The notes under the pieces: model-generated
The model's input: the letters and a program-made list of their open reading frames with translations, nothing else
Told to the model about the DNA's origin: nothing
The model's database searches: none
Shown here: one piece after another, positions 38,246 through 46,784 of the stretch
How the letters are laid out: every line of letters starts with the position of its first letter
Numbering within the stretch: the stretch's first letter is position 1
Source of the DNA: Hydrogenobacter hydrogenophilus
GTDB lineage: Bacteria > Aquificota > Aquificia > Aquificales > Aquificaceae
Assembly: GCF_900215655.1 (NCBI RefSeq)
Contig: NZ_OBEN01000001.1
Coordinates: 1 to 64,000, forward strand
DNA length: 64,000 nucleotides
Reading direction: 5' to 3'
Made by a program: the position numbers and the translations under genes

Positions 38246-38716
38246 ATGTCGGGTGGAAAGTACATAATAGCGGTAAATAAGGAAGCAAAGGCAAACTACG
38301 ATATAATAGAAACTTACGAAGCAGGTATAGTGCTTGAAGGTTCAGAGGTGAAAGCTTTAAGAAACAAACAAACTGTTTCCTTTAAAGACAGTTTCGTCAG
38401 GATAGAAAAAGGAGAAGCTTGGCTTTACAATTTGTACATAGCACCATACAAACATGCCACCATAAAACCTCCAGACCCTTCTAGGAAGAGGAAACTTTTA
38501 CTTCACAAGCGGGAGATACTCAGGCTTATGGGAAAAGTTCAGGAGAAAGGATACACACTCATACCCTTATCCATCTACTTTAAAAACAACAAAGTCAAAG
38601 TGGAAATAGCCCTCGCCAAAGGTAAAAAGGCTTATGACAGAAGACAAGAACTAAGGGAGAAAGACCTAAGAAGACAGTTGGAAAGAGAGCTAAAAAGTGG
38701 AAAGCTCAAACTCTGA
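38246..38716 (+). CDS. smpB: SsrA-binding protein
   Basis: 156 residues, partner of tmRNA in ribosome rescue. Motifs: NKEAKANYDIIETYEAGIVLEGSEVKALR, then FVRIEKGEAWLYNLYIAPY and the C-terminal AKGKKAYDRRQELREKDLRR. An upstream in-frame ATG at 38183 would add a 21-residue extension unlike the family, and TATACT at 38230-38235 lies downstream of it, so 38246 is the start. The tmRNA gene is not in the window. Confidence 0.96.
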   Translation: MSGGKYIIAVNKEAKANYDIIETYEAGIVLEGSEVKALRNKQTVSFKDSFVRIEKGEAWLYNLYIAPYKHATIKPPDPSRKRKLLLHKREILRLMGKVQEKGYTLIPLSIYFKNNKVKVEIALAKGKKAYDRRQELREKDLRRQLERELKSGKLKL

Positions 38717-38734
38717 CTTTTACAATATAACTCT

Positions 38735-39673
38735 ATGCACGAAAGAGTAAGCACTTTTCTTGAACGCATGTACAGGCTCAAAAGGGTCCCGCAAGCTCTT
38801 TTGTTTTATGGCAAGGAAGGTATAGGGAAAAAAACGATGGCTTTTGATTTTTCTAAAGCCCTGCTGTGTATAAAAGGCACTTTCCCTGCGTGTAATACAT
38901 GTCCATCCTGCCACTATATGAACCAGTTTAACCAAATGCCCGTTGAACAGTTGCGAGTGTATTCAGACAAGGAGACTGGTAAAAAAGTTTTTCTTTATCT
39001 TCAGGGAGAGCATCCAGACTTTATATACCTTCAGCCAGAAAAGGACGAGATAAAGATAGATCAGGTGAGAGGAGTTAGGGACTTTTTGAACCTAAAACCT
39101 GCTTTATCACAAAAAAAGGTTGTCTTGATTGCACCCGCAGAAAGCATGAACCCTTACTCTCAGAATGCCTTGCTCAAAACCTTAGAAGAGCCGCCCCAAG
39201 ACACACACTTTATTTTAGTTGCTAACAATCTTAATAATTTACTGTCCACAGTAAGGTCGCGTTGTTATCTGATAGAGTTTAAGGAACTCTCAAAGGAAGA
39301 TATAAAAAAAATAACTGGCATAAAGGATGAAGAGATCCTTGAGCTTTGTGAGGGTAGTATCACAAAGGCTAATCAGCTCTTGCAGAAAACACACATTATA
39401 AAATTGGCGAGGGTGGCGCTTTTTGGCTCACCTCTTGAACTTTACAACGTATCCACTCAGGTGGAGAAGATGGAGTATGAAGATCAAAAGCTATTTCTTC
39501 AACTGCTTGAGATCATGCTACACAAAAAGCTGTTGCAAGACAAGGAAAAGTGGGAATTCTACGAGCCTATCATTGACAGGATCGCTTTTGTATTGGATAA
39601 TTTAAAGAGGGGTATAAGGCTGAGCTTATTCCTCTTTTACCTAAATACATCTTTAACGGAGGTTAAAAAATGA
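38735..39673 (+). CDS. holB: DNA polymerase III delta' subunit
   Basis: 312 residues, clamp-loader partner of DnaX. AAA+ domain with P-loop-like GKEGIGKKTMAFDF near 27, a zinc cluster CNTCPSC near 53, PQDTHFILVANN and the SRC motif near 178. Walker B is degenerate (VVLIAPAESMNP where Asp-Glu is expected), consistent with delta' being a non-hydrolysing stator. TACAAT or TATAAC lies just upstream of the ATG. It overlaps the next gene by 4 bp. Confidence 0.92.
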   Translation: MHERVSTFLERMYRLKRVPQALLFYGKEGIGKKTMAFDFSKALLCIKGTFPACNTCPSCHYMNQFNQMPVEQLRVYSDKETGKKVFLYLQGEHPDFIYLQPEKDEIKIDQVRGVRDFLNLKPALSQKKVVLIAPAESMNPYSQNALLKTLEEPPQDTHFILVANNLNNLLSTVRSRCYLIEFKELSKEDIKKITGIKDEEILELCEGSITKANQLLQKTHIIKLARVALFGSPLELYNVSTQVEKMEYEDQKLFLQLLEIMLHKKLLQDKEKWEFYEPIIDRIAFVLDNLKRGIRLSLFLFYLNTSLTEVKK

Positions 39674-40314
39674 AGATACAGACGGTTTTACATAAGCCAG
39701 AAGAGCATGCTCAAAAGCTGGAGTTCTTCAAAAATTGGGAGGAACTCACATATACCACCAAGATGATTCCCTACGAAAACTGCTACATAGCGGTTTTAGA
39801 AATTCCAGACGAAGACTTTGAAAAACTTGTGGGCATATTTCAGAGCAAGGAAGAAGCCATGGGAGCTTTTTTGAGCAACGCTATGGAGTATGGATGGGAA
39901 ATTGTTCCAGAAAGCTATGTTATCTATCATGCACATTTTGAGGATAATAAGCTTTTTGCGGGACTTTTGCCAAAAGACTCCAACCCAGCCATCTTTGACC
40001 ATCTACATCTTGAAAACATGGTAAAGGAGATGGCAAAGTATCCAAGGGTGGTGGTTTATTCTTACGATGTGGTCACATACATAAAGGACGTGTATCCTGA
40101 GGTGGACAGCAAGCTTTATGTGATAACAAGAGAGATATCTAAAGTAAAGGGCTATGCGCCAGATTTGGAACAGTTAGCACAAATCTACGGTGTTAATCTG
40201 CAAAGTCTTGAGGACAAGTTGAGGTTTATACAGGAGCTCATTACTAAACCCATCAAACTAAAGGACGGTGAATTGCAATTGCCTCCTGTAGATAAGCCTA
40301 CTATAACTTGTTGA
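39670..40314 (+). CDS. Conserved protein of unknown function
   Basis: 214 residues, not recognised. No signal peptide or membrane segment. Aromatic-rich alpha/beta sequence: the N-terminal 140 residues alternate short strands (YIAVLEIPD, SYVIYHAHF, RVVVYSYDVVTYI) and helices. The C-terminal 70 residues include a LEQLAQIYGVNLQSLEDKLRFIQELI helical hairpin that looks like a helix-turn-helix dimer interface. It overlaps holB by 4 bp, so it is co-expressed with the clamp loader. Its 3' end lies 8 bp from the convergent polysaccharide operon. Confidence 0.75.
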   Translation: MKIQTVLHKPEEHAQKLEFFKNWEELTYTTKMIPYENCYIAVLEIPDEDFEKLVGIFQSKEEAMGAFLSNAMEYGWEIVPESYVIYHAHFEDNKLFAGLLPKDSNPAIFDHLHLENMVKEMAKYPRVVVYSYDVVTYIKDVYPEVDSKLYVITREISKVKGYAPDLEQLAQIYGVNLQSLEDKLRFIQELITKPIKLKDGELQLPPVDKPTITC

Positions 40315-40322
40315 ACACTTCA

Positions 40323-41747
40323 CTACCTTACCCTCTTAAAAACGTTATAAGTTTCATCGCTGTAGACCAGTATGTATCCCTTTAGAAAGCCCATCTTGGA
40401 GGTGGGAAAGCGATCTGAGATGATGTTTTGTGAGACTTTATTTACCAAGATACAGTCCGCAAAGGCAATAGGTGTGGAGATCACAGAGTAGTACTCATAC
40501 ATATAAGGAAGATAAAACTTCTTGGGGTTTTGGGAAAAGACTACTACAGGAAAGTCTGTTTTATCATCCAAGAGTGTCTTTTCACATCCTTGGTCTTTTA
40601 ACACTTTTGCGACATTTATATATTCTTTAATATTTTCCTTTACTCTTCCGGTGAGCAGAAATTTCACAAAGTTCTTTTCGTTCTCTTCCCTTGAATACAA
40701 AGGCAGTACCCAGCTTGCAAGAAAGGACACTATAAAGGCAACAGCCAGTGCCTTAGACCCTCTTATATTGAGACTTACCGCAAAGGTTATCGCAAAGGCT
40801 AAGAAAAGAACAGAGTAGTAATAAGAAGGGAAAAAGTAAGATAAGTAAATGGAAAAGAGCATAAGAACTATGGGAGACAGGTAAAGAAGGTACACTGGGA
40901 AAAGATACAACATCCTGTACTTTCTTAGTTTAAAAAGAACTACTACATACGGCAGTATTAGGGGTAGCAAATAAAAAAGCTGTAAAGCACTATACTTTAG
41001 GCTTTCAAAGATGCTACTTTTTGCAAGAAGGACATCAGTGTCAAGTGCCCTTCCCTTAAAGAAGGAGTATGGACTCTTTATAAAGGTTAGGGGGTCTCCT
41101 GTGAAGACCCAGTTTAGGTAGAGCCATATGAAAACGAAGAATACAATGGGTGTTAGCTTGACCATGGTTAGAGCAAGGGTGTAGTCCTTTCCTGCCCGTT
41201 TTGTGGTTAAAAATATAAAAAGCACAAACAAGGGTATTAGGAACACGCTCCTAAAGTCAAGGAAGAAGCAAAGACCCAGCAGAAAACCACCTACAAAAAG
41301 ATAGATGGAGTAGCCCATTTCCATGTGGAGTATAAGAAACATTACAGACAGGGTAAGTAGTATGTAAAAGGAAAGCACTTCAAACCTGTATACCGCCAAA
41401 AAAATAACCAGTGGATTGAGCAGTAAAGACCCAACTATAAAGTAAACGGGACTGAGACACCTTTTTAACAGGAATGAAAAAAACAGCGTGAGTATAAGAG
41501 CGGACGCAAAGGGGGATGCCATAAGATAGTCGCTTACAAACCAAAAGGGCAGAAAGGCAAGAGGTGGGTACACAAGACCTATGTTTTCAAGGCGTGGTGG
41601 TTCTCCTTCCTTTGCAAGTAGCACCTTCTCTGCATAAAAGAGCACATTAAGATGCACATAGCCAGCTTGGTAAAGGGTATGGGAAGCTGTATAGAACAAA
41701 AAGATCAGGCATAGAAACAGAAGGTAGAGCACCAAAAGGGGACGCAT
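40323..41747 (-). CDS. Polytopic membrane protein, probable GT-C-like glycosyltransferase
   Basis: 474 residues with about ten membrane spans and a short C-terminal soluble tail from near 370 containing LLDDKTDFPVVVFSQNP. The first loop carries EGEPPRLENIGLVYPPLAFLPFW, a pattern like the acidic first periplasmic loop of GT-C enzymes (DUF2029/ArnT-like), though the catalytic Asp is not certain. It ends the BcsB-like/OM/GT2 operon, with a 1-base TGATG overlap with the GT2 gene. Role in polysaccharide transfer or modification is inferred from context. Confidence 0.7.
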   Translation of the reverse strand: MRPLLVLYLLFLCLIFLFYTASHTLYQAGYVHLNVLFYAEKVLLAKEGEPPRLENIGLVYPPLAFLPFWFVSDYLMASPFASALILTLFFSFLLKRCLSPVYFIVGSLLLNPLVIFLAVYRFEVLSFYILLTLSVMFLILHMEMGYSIYLFVGGFLLGLCFFLDFRSVFLIPLFVLFIFLTTKRAGKDYTLALTMVKLTPIVFFVFIWLYLNWVFTGDPLTFIKSPYSFFKGRALDTDVLLAKSSIFESLKYSALQLFYLLPLILPYVVVLFKLRKYRMLYLFPVYLLYLSPIVLMLFSIYLSYFFPSYYYSVLFLAFAITFAVSLNIRGSKALAVAFIVSFLASWVLPLYSREENEKNFVKFLLTGRVKENIKEYINVAKVLKDQGCEKTLLDDKTDFPVVVFSQNPKKFYLPYMYEYYSVISTPIAFADCILVNKVSQNIISDRFPTSKMGFLKGYILVYSDETYNVFKRVR

Positions 41748-43627
41748 CAGACCGCTCCAGCAATAGGTGGTTTGTACTTGGTAATGCCGTGCTGTGTTTT
41801 CTGCCAGTAGAAGGGTTTAGTGAATAGCTCATATAGAGCCTTGTAAGAGGCTATTGAGTGGAGCATCCAATAGATGGGGTTTAGGAAGGCATAAGGAAGT
41901 AGGTTGTAGTAGCGTCTTTTGAACACCGCTATCATGTTTAGGTATATGCCCATAAAGTTCCCAAAGAGAAGGTTAAAGAGGGAAAGATAGAGTAGCCAGG
42001 GTGGAAAGAAAATGTCCAGCGCTTTGGTCTGGGTTATTAACCAGAAAATAAAGATGATCCACATAATTGGGTTTATTAGAAAAGTAAAGGGAGTTCCACC
42101 TATGAGAAGATGAAAAGCTAAAAAGCCCCTTAGCCCTACATTTTTGTAGAGTTTTTTGGAGTTTCTGGCATGCACCAGCCAGGTCTGCATGTAGCCCTTT
42201 ATCCATCTTGACCTCTGCCTTATCCAGTTTCTAACCTTTGCGTTTGCCTCTTCGTAGGTAGTGGAGTTTATAACACCCACCTTGTAGCCCTTTCCAAATG
42301 CCCTTACACCAAGGTCTGCGTCCTCTGTAGTGTTGAAAGGATCCCAAGCACCTATTTCTCTGAGCTTTTCCACATCAAAGTGGTTGCTTGTACCACCAAG
42401 AGGTATGGGAAGCTTAAGGTTGTATAACCCTGGCAGTAGGTAATCAAACCAATAGGAGTACTCAAGGGTAAACATCTTGGTCAGGAAGTTCTCATCTTTA
42501 TTGAAGTAGTTGAGTGCTGCCTGAAAGCATATGTACTGCCCACCACCCTTCTCAAAGGCTATTACCGCCTTTTTAAGTTGGTCTGGTTCTGGTATATCTT
42601 CCGCATCGTATATGGTCAAGTACTTTCCACGTGCAAAGAAAAGCCCATAATTACAAGCTTTTGGTTTTGTTTTTGGAAGGCTTGGAGGGACTATGATAAA
42701 TCTCCAGTTTGCCGGAGGTTTTTGAGCCTTTGCAGCCTCAAGGGTCTCCTTGTCATCTTCCTCTAAGAGGAGTATCACGTCAAGCTTGTTTTGGGGATAA
42801 TCCATCTTCTTTAGGCTATTTATGAGTATGCCTATCACTTCAGGCTCTTTATAAACGGGCACAAGCACCGTATAAACGGGCAGGTCTTTCTCATCAAGGT
42901 TCTTGACCTCGTCCTCTGTTATAAACTGTTGCATTTCCGATTTTGCACCTGCCAAGCTCGCCAAAAGTTTAAAGAGTATGGAGATCACATAAAAGACCTG
43001 AATTAACGCTATAAGAGTTATCACATAAGAAACAGCATCGTAGTATATCCACAACAGAGAACCGTAAAGAAAAAGACCCATAAAGAAAACCTGTCCCTTA
43101 GAAAACACCTGAGATGCGGAGTACTCGGGACTTAGGTAAAAAAGTCCATGCACTGCGCGATCCACAAAGTGGTCTTTAAAATAGGTCTCAAGGGTTTTTA
43201 TCAAGTCAAGGTCTGTTATGATTATCTCCTTGATGGGCTCATCTCCAAAGTGCTTGCGCACAAACTCATGGAACTTCTCGCTGTTTGGGTAAGAGGTAAG
43301 AAGTAGCACACCCTCTTGGGTCTGCCTTGCAGGGATAACCTCACAGCGAGCAAGCTCCTCTGGATCAAATCTCATCAAAAAGTTCTTATCCACCAGGCTT
43401 TTTATCTTCTCAAGGTCATCTATAAACTCAAGACCTAAGTGTTCTGCGAGTGTTCTAAAGAAGTCTATGCGCCTTATGTATCCCAAAGAAGCTAGTATCC
43501 AGCCAAGCCTACCGTCGTACTTCTTCTGATAATCAAGGGCTTCTTCTAACTGTTGCTGGGTTATTAGACCTTTTTTGAGGAGCACCTCACCTATGCGCTC
43601 CTTAGAAGTTCCACCAGACGCCCACAT
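41747..43627 (-). CDS. Processive GT2 polysaccharide synthase with N-terminal MshEN/T2SSE_N domain
   Basis: About 626 residues. The N-terminal ~165 residues form a T2SSE_N/MshEN module: RIGEVLLKKGLITQQQL and RLGWILASLGYIRRIDF are the paired c-di-GMP-binding half motifs, followed by the second lobe (RCEVIPARQTQEGVLLLTSY). Two membrane spans follow near 185-240. The GT2 catalytic domain has YTVLVPVYKEPEV, IYDAEDIPEPDQ (D-x-D-like), NTTEDADLG and the processivity motif QRSRW. More spans lie at the C-terminus. There is no PilZ domain. ATG at 43627 was chosen because GTAGGGG precedes it. It is inferred to be a c-di-GMP-gated exopolysaccharide synthase. Confidence 0.88.
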   Translation of the reverse strand: MWASGGTSKERIGEVLLKKGLITQQQLEEALDYQKKYDGRLGWILASLGYIRRIDFFRTLAEHLGLEFIDDLEKIKSLVDKNFLMRFDPEELARCEVIPARQTQEGVLLLTSYPNSEKFHEFVRKHFGDEPIKEIIITDLDLIKTLETYFKDHFVDRAVHGLFYLSPEYSASQVFSKGQVFFMGLFLYGSLLWIYYDAVSYVITLIALIQVFYVISILFKLLASLAGAKSEMQQFITEDEVKNLDEKDLPVYTVLVPVYKEPEVIGILINSLKKMDYPQNKLDVILLLEEDDKETLEAAKAQKPPANWRFIIVPPSLPKTKPKACNYGLFFARGKYLTIYDAEDIPEPDQLKKAVIAFEKGGGQYICFQAALNYFNKDENFLTKMFTLEYSYWFDYLLPGLYNLKLPIPLGGTSNHFDVEKLREIGAWDPFNTTEDADLGVRAFGKGYKVGVINSTTYEEANAKVRNWIRQRSRWIKGYMQTWLVHARNSKKLYKNVGLRGFLAFHLLIGGTPFTFLINPIMWIIFIFWLITQTKALDIFFPPWLLYLSLFNLLFGNFMGIYLNMIAVFKRRYYNLLPYAFLNPIYWMLHSIASYKALYELFTKPFYWQKTQHGITKYKPPIAGAV

Positions 43628-44378
43628 TAAAGCCCCTACCCGCTCCTGTGTTCCTACCATAAAAAACGTGCTGATAGGTAGCTACCAAAGATATGTTTCC
43701 CAAAATTAGCCTTGGACCTATATAAACCTGAGCCAGCTTGTAGTCAGGCTCCAAAAGTACATTCCTGCCTACTTGTTTTCTTTTGCCGTTTCCAAGGCCT
43801 ATCTGTAGGTCTAAGGTGGTTATCAGCTGTAAGTTTTTGTAAAGATTTAGTCCGCCAGTCGCATAATACCTCACCTGAGAAGAAGGATAGCCAAAGTAGT
43901 ATCGGTAGCCCAAACCCGTATCCAAAAAGCCCAAGTTTCCAGAAATGCCATAAAGAATCCCACCCTCCAAACCCAACCTTCCATAACCCAACCGAGGGTC
44001 TTTGTGTATGGAGTATCCAGTGGGTACTATGGCACTGCCATATGCAGAAAAAGAGCTATTTGGGAAGGCTCTTATCTGTCTTATAAAGCCTACTTCCAAG
44101 TCGGAAAAGCCAGAGGTCTCTTTTGCGCACTTTAGCCTGTCGTAGGGTAGCTTAAAGGTAAGGGTTGTCTTGTTGGTAAGACCATACTCTCCGTAGAGTT
44201 GTATCTCCTGCTTTTCAAAGGTGCAACCAATAGGCTTTTTGTTGCCATTCCTGTCATAGTAATCCTTTGCACTATAGTAGTAGAAGAAGGGAGCAATAAA
44301 AACCTCTCCTTCCTTTCTTACCCAAGCGGAAGAAAAGCCAACAACTGGTATGAGCACTAAGTAAAAAAGGTATCTCAT
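43602..44378 (-). CDS. Outer-membrane beta-barrel protein of the polysaccharide operon
   Basis: 258 residues. A signal peptide (LFYLVLIPVVGFSSAW) is followed by alternating amphipathic strands rich in aromatic and Gly residues (for example GRLGLEGGILYGIS, DTGLGYRYYFGY, VRYYATGGLNLYKNL), ending in GFNVGVWWNF with a C-terminal aromatic Phe as in outer-membrane barrels. Roughly 10-12 strands. Unlike BcsC it has no TPR region. Sandwiched between the BcsB-like and GT2 genes (4-bp and 26-bp overlaps), it may be the export pore. Confidence 0.78.
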   Translation of the reverse strand: MRYLFYLVLIPVVGFSSAWVRKEGEVFIAPFFYYYSAKDYYDRNGNKKPIGCTFEKQEIQLYGEYGLTNKTTLTFKLPYDRLKCAKETSGFSDLEVGFIRQIRAFPNSSFSAYGSAIVPTGYSIHKDPRLGYGRLGLEGGILYGISGNLGFLDTGLGYRYYFGYPSSQVRYYATGGLNLYKNLQLITTLDLQIGLGNGKRKQVGRNVLLEPDYKLAQVYIGPRLILGNISLVATYQHVFYGRNTGAGRGFNVGVWWNF

Positions 44379-46156
44379 GTGATCTGTCTCCTTGTGAGCT
44401 TTCTATAAGTATAACTAAGAAATAGAGCTATGGGTACTGCAAGAAGTAGCATTATCCAAATCTTATACTTATTCCAATAGTAGCTAATGTCCTTCTCCTG
44501 AGGATAGCGCACTCTCATTTTTTCCCCAACTTGGTAGGAGCCTAAAAAGGTTTCAGTAGCAACCGCTACATTACCAGCCAGTCCAAGCATGTCTGTGTAG
44601 GAGTAGTTTAATACATTTTCTATCCCTTCTGGACTCAGAAAGTAAGAGAATACCAAAGCTGGTCTTTTATCCACACTGCTCAACATAAGCACTCCAAAGC
44701 TCTCAGTGGGCATGCTTGCAAATAGCACCTTATTTGTGAGAGGGTTAATAATCTGAAACTCACCCTTGCTTAGGTCTATGGGCATACCCTTAGTGTCTTG
44801 GGGCTTTTTGAAAAGTATCAAAAAGTCGTACATAGAGAGGTCTTTTGGGTTTATGTCCAAAACTTTTATGTTCTTGTTATATGTGGCTAAGTCCGTTATC
44901 AGCTTAGTGGCTACTCTATAAAAGGCTGGATCTTCAACCACCAGTGCTACATAACCGCTCAGCGCATTGAAAAACTCAGAGATGCTTTTTGGGTCTTTTT
45001 CCAGACTGTTCCAGTATAGATAGGAAGTATCAAAGACAGTCAGGACAGTATGGGTTATAGCACCAAAGCAGTTATCAGAAGATGTAAAATTAACCAAGTT
45101 TATGCTTATATAATTCATGCCATAATGAAGCTGGTCTGTGGGAATCTCTATATTAAAGCTGTGCCTACCACCATCTTCAAGCTTATAAACATTTAGCACA
45201 AAACCATTAACATAAACCCTTAGCTCCATCTTATCTTTTTGGTGGGGTGGAGAGTTTGCTATGTCCAATTTTAAATACAACCTATCTGGTATGCCACCTA
45301 TGCGAGAAAGGTCCAGCGGTATAGTGTAGCTAATATTGCCAGAACCCTCCACAGTGGCAGTCCTTATGCCCAGCTCACGCAGAGAGATCTCGTTTCTCTG
45401 TATCTTTGCTTCCCTATCTACACCAGTTAAAGCCTGATCCCGAGAAAACAGTAAAGGGTAAAAAATATCTTCCTCAAAAACCAAGTAGGTTTCCTTAGGG
45501 ACATAAAGTCCATCTGGCTTTAGACTTATCTTTTCATCAGTAGAAAGCTTTATTAGTTTGCAATCACTGGGAGTTTGACCAGCTGTGTATTTAACATTAC
45601 AGGGTATAGGGTTTTGCTTGCACATCTGGTATATAAAGGGCAAAAGGTAGTGTGAGTCTATGCAGTAGTTATTGTCATAGTCCCTGAGAAACTCTCTTAT
45701 ATTCCTGTAGTTTTGGTAATAAAAGGATACGTAGCTGTCCTTGCGCACCACCATGTATATCCTGTCAGAAAAAACATCTTCGCATATGTTGTTAGAAATG
45801 CGCAAATTTCCAATGATGCTTATCTTCACAAAGTCCCTGTTTTTGTTTCTGCGCACTGGGATCACCACATCCGCAGGAACAGACATCAAACTATAACTTA
45901 CATAAGGCACATCATCTACAAGTATCATCACACTACTATCTTTCCTGAGATATTCTGGTAGAGAGAGTCTAAGATGCACCCGTCCTTCTATAAGTTGAGG
46001 AAGTGTGGGTATGTAAAAGTCATACTTGGGATTTACTCCCTTTATCACAAGGTCCTCTGAGAGCAAGTTCATCTGTTCAAAAGTAAAGACTGACATTCTC
46101 TCCTTAGAGAAGGCAAGGCTAAGAAATAGAAGGACCAATAGCCAAGTTCTTAGCAT
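44375..46156 (-). CDS. BcsB-like periplasmic polysaccharide co-synthase subunit
   Basis: 593 residues. Signal peptide (LLVLLFLSLAFS), a large periplasmic region of repeated jelly-roll/flavodoxin-like modules, and one C-terminal membrane anchor (IWIMLLLAVPIALFLSY near 568) with a basic tail. BcsB-like landmarks: INPLTNKVLFASMP, FVLNVYKLEDGGRHSFNIEIP and NNICEDVFSDRIYMVV. In cellulose synthase, BcsB anchors and guides the nascent glucan through the periplasm. First gene of the four-gene cassette. Its own -10 lies 7 nt upstream, so it can be transcribed apart from hisG. Confidence 0.83.
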   Translation of the reverse strand: MLRTWLLVLLFLSLAFSKERMSVFTFEQMNLLSEDLVIKGVNPKYDFYIPTLPQLIEGRVHLRLSLPEYLRKDSSVMILVDDVPYVSYSLMSVPADVVIPVRRNKNRDFVKISIIGNLRISNNICEDVFSDRIYMVVRKDSYVSFYYQNYRNIREFLRDYDNNYCIDSHYLLPFIYQMCKQNPIPCNVKYTAGQTPSDCKLIKLSTDEKISLKPDGLYVPKETYLVFEEDIFYPLLFSRDQALTGVDREAKIQRNEISLRELGIRTATVEGSGNISYTIPLDLSRIGGIPDRLYLKLDIANSPPHQKDKMELRVYVNGFVLNVYKLEDGGRHSFNIEIPTDQLHYGMNYISINLVNFTSSDNCFGAITHTVLTVFDTSYLYWNSLEKDPKSISEFFNALSGYVALVVEDPAFYRVATKLITDLATYNKNIKVLDINPKDLSMYDFLILFKKPQDTKGMPIDLSKGEFQIINPLTNKVLFASMPTESFGVLMLSSVDKRPALVFSYFLSPEGIENVLNYSYTDMLGLAGNVAVATETFLGSYQVGEKMRVRYPQEKDISYYWNKYKIWIMLLLAVPIALFLSYTYRKLTRRQIT

Positions 46157-46163
46157 GATGTAG

Positions 46164-46169
46164 ATTATA
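46164..46169 (-). promoter_or_regulatory. -10 box of the BcsB-like operon
   Basis: Minus-strand TATAAT 7 nt before the BcsB-like ATG, in the 19-bp gap after hisG. It suggests a separate leaderless transcript for the polysaccharide genes. Confidence 0.55.
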
Positions 46170-46175
46170 TTAAAT

Positions 46176-46784
46176 TTACTTTAATTTGTTGAAAAACTCC
46201 AGAACTTGCTTGTGTTTGTTTCTGTAGCTGGCTTTGTTGCACACAAGCCTTGCGGTAGATTGAGCCACCTCTTCTATAATCACCAAGTTATTCTCTTTGA
46301 GGGTTCTACCCGTTTGAACAATATCAAGAATGTAGTCTGCAAGTCCTATAGTAGGGGCGAGTTCTACGGACCCACTGAGGTACAAAATCTTACTCTTTAT
46401 ACCCATTTTAGAAAAAAAACTCTGGGCAATTCTGGGATACTTGGTAGCAACTTTTATGTAGGTTTCTTTGAAATACCTTTCCTTACTTTCTTCTCTGCCA
46501 GCCACAACTATTCTACAAAAGCCTATACCCAGATCAAGAAGAGTGTAAAGATTGGGCTCTCTCTCTAGAAGCACATCGTAGCCTGCTATACCAAGGTCTG
46601 CCACACCGTTTTCCACATAAACGGGCACATCCGCAGGCTTTACCAAAAGAAATTTAAAAGGATGGCACTCTATGAGAAGCTTTCTCCCCTCTTTAATGGG
46701 TTTTGAGATGATTCCCCTTTTTAGTAAGAGTTCCACGCTTTCCTCAAAAAGTCTACCTTTTGGAAGAGCTATAGTAAGACTCAA
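46176..46784 (-). CDS. hisG: ATP phosphoribosyltransferase, short form
   Basis: First enzyme of histidine synthesis. 202 residues, so it is the short HisG form without the C-terminal regulatory domain; the short form works with HisZ, which is not in this window. Motifs: IALPKGRLFEESVELL at the start, ADLGIAGYDVLLE near 62 and the PRPP loop ADYILDIVQTGRTLKENNL near 152. It overlaps cstA by 4 bp. Confidence 0.96.
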   Translation of the reverse strand: MSLTIALPKGRLFEESVELLLKRGIISKPIKEGRKLLIECHPFKFLLVKPADVPVYVENGVADLGIAGYDVLLEREPNLYTLLDLGIGFCRIVVAGREESKERYFKETYIKVATKYPRIAQSFFSKMGIKSKILYLSGSVELAPTIGLADYILDIVQTGRTLKENNLVIIEEVAQSTARLVCNKASYRNKHKQVLEFFNKLK

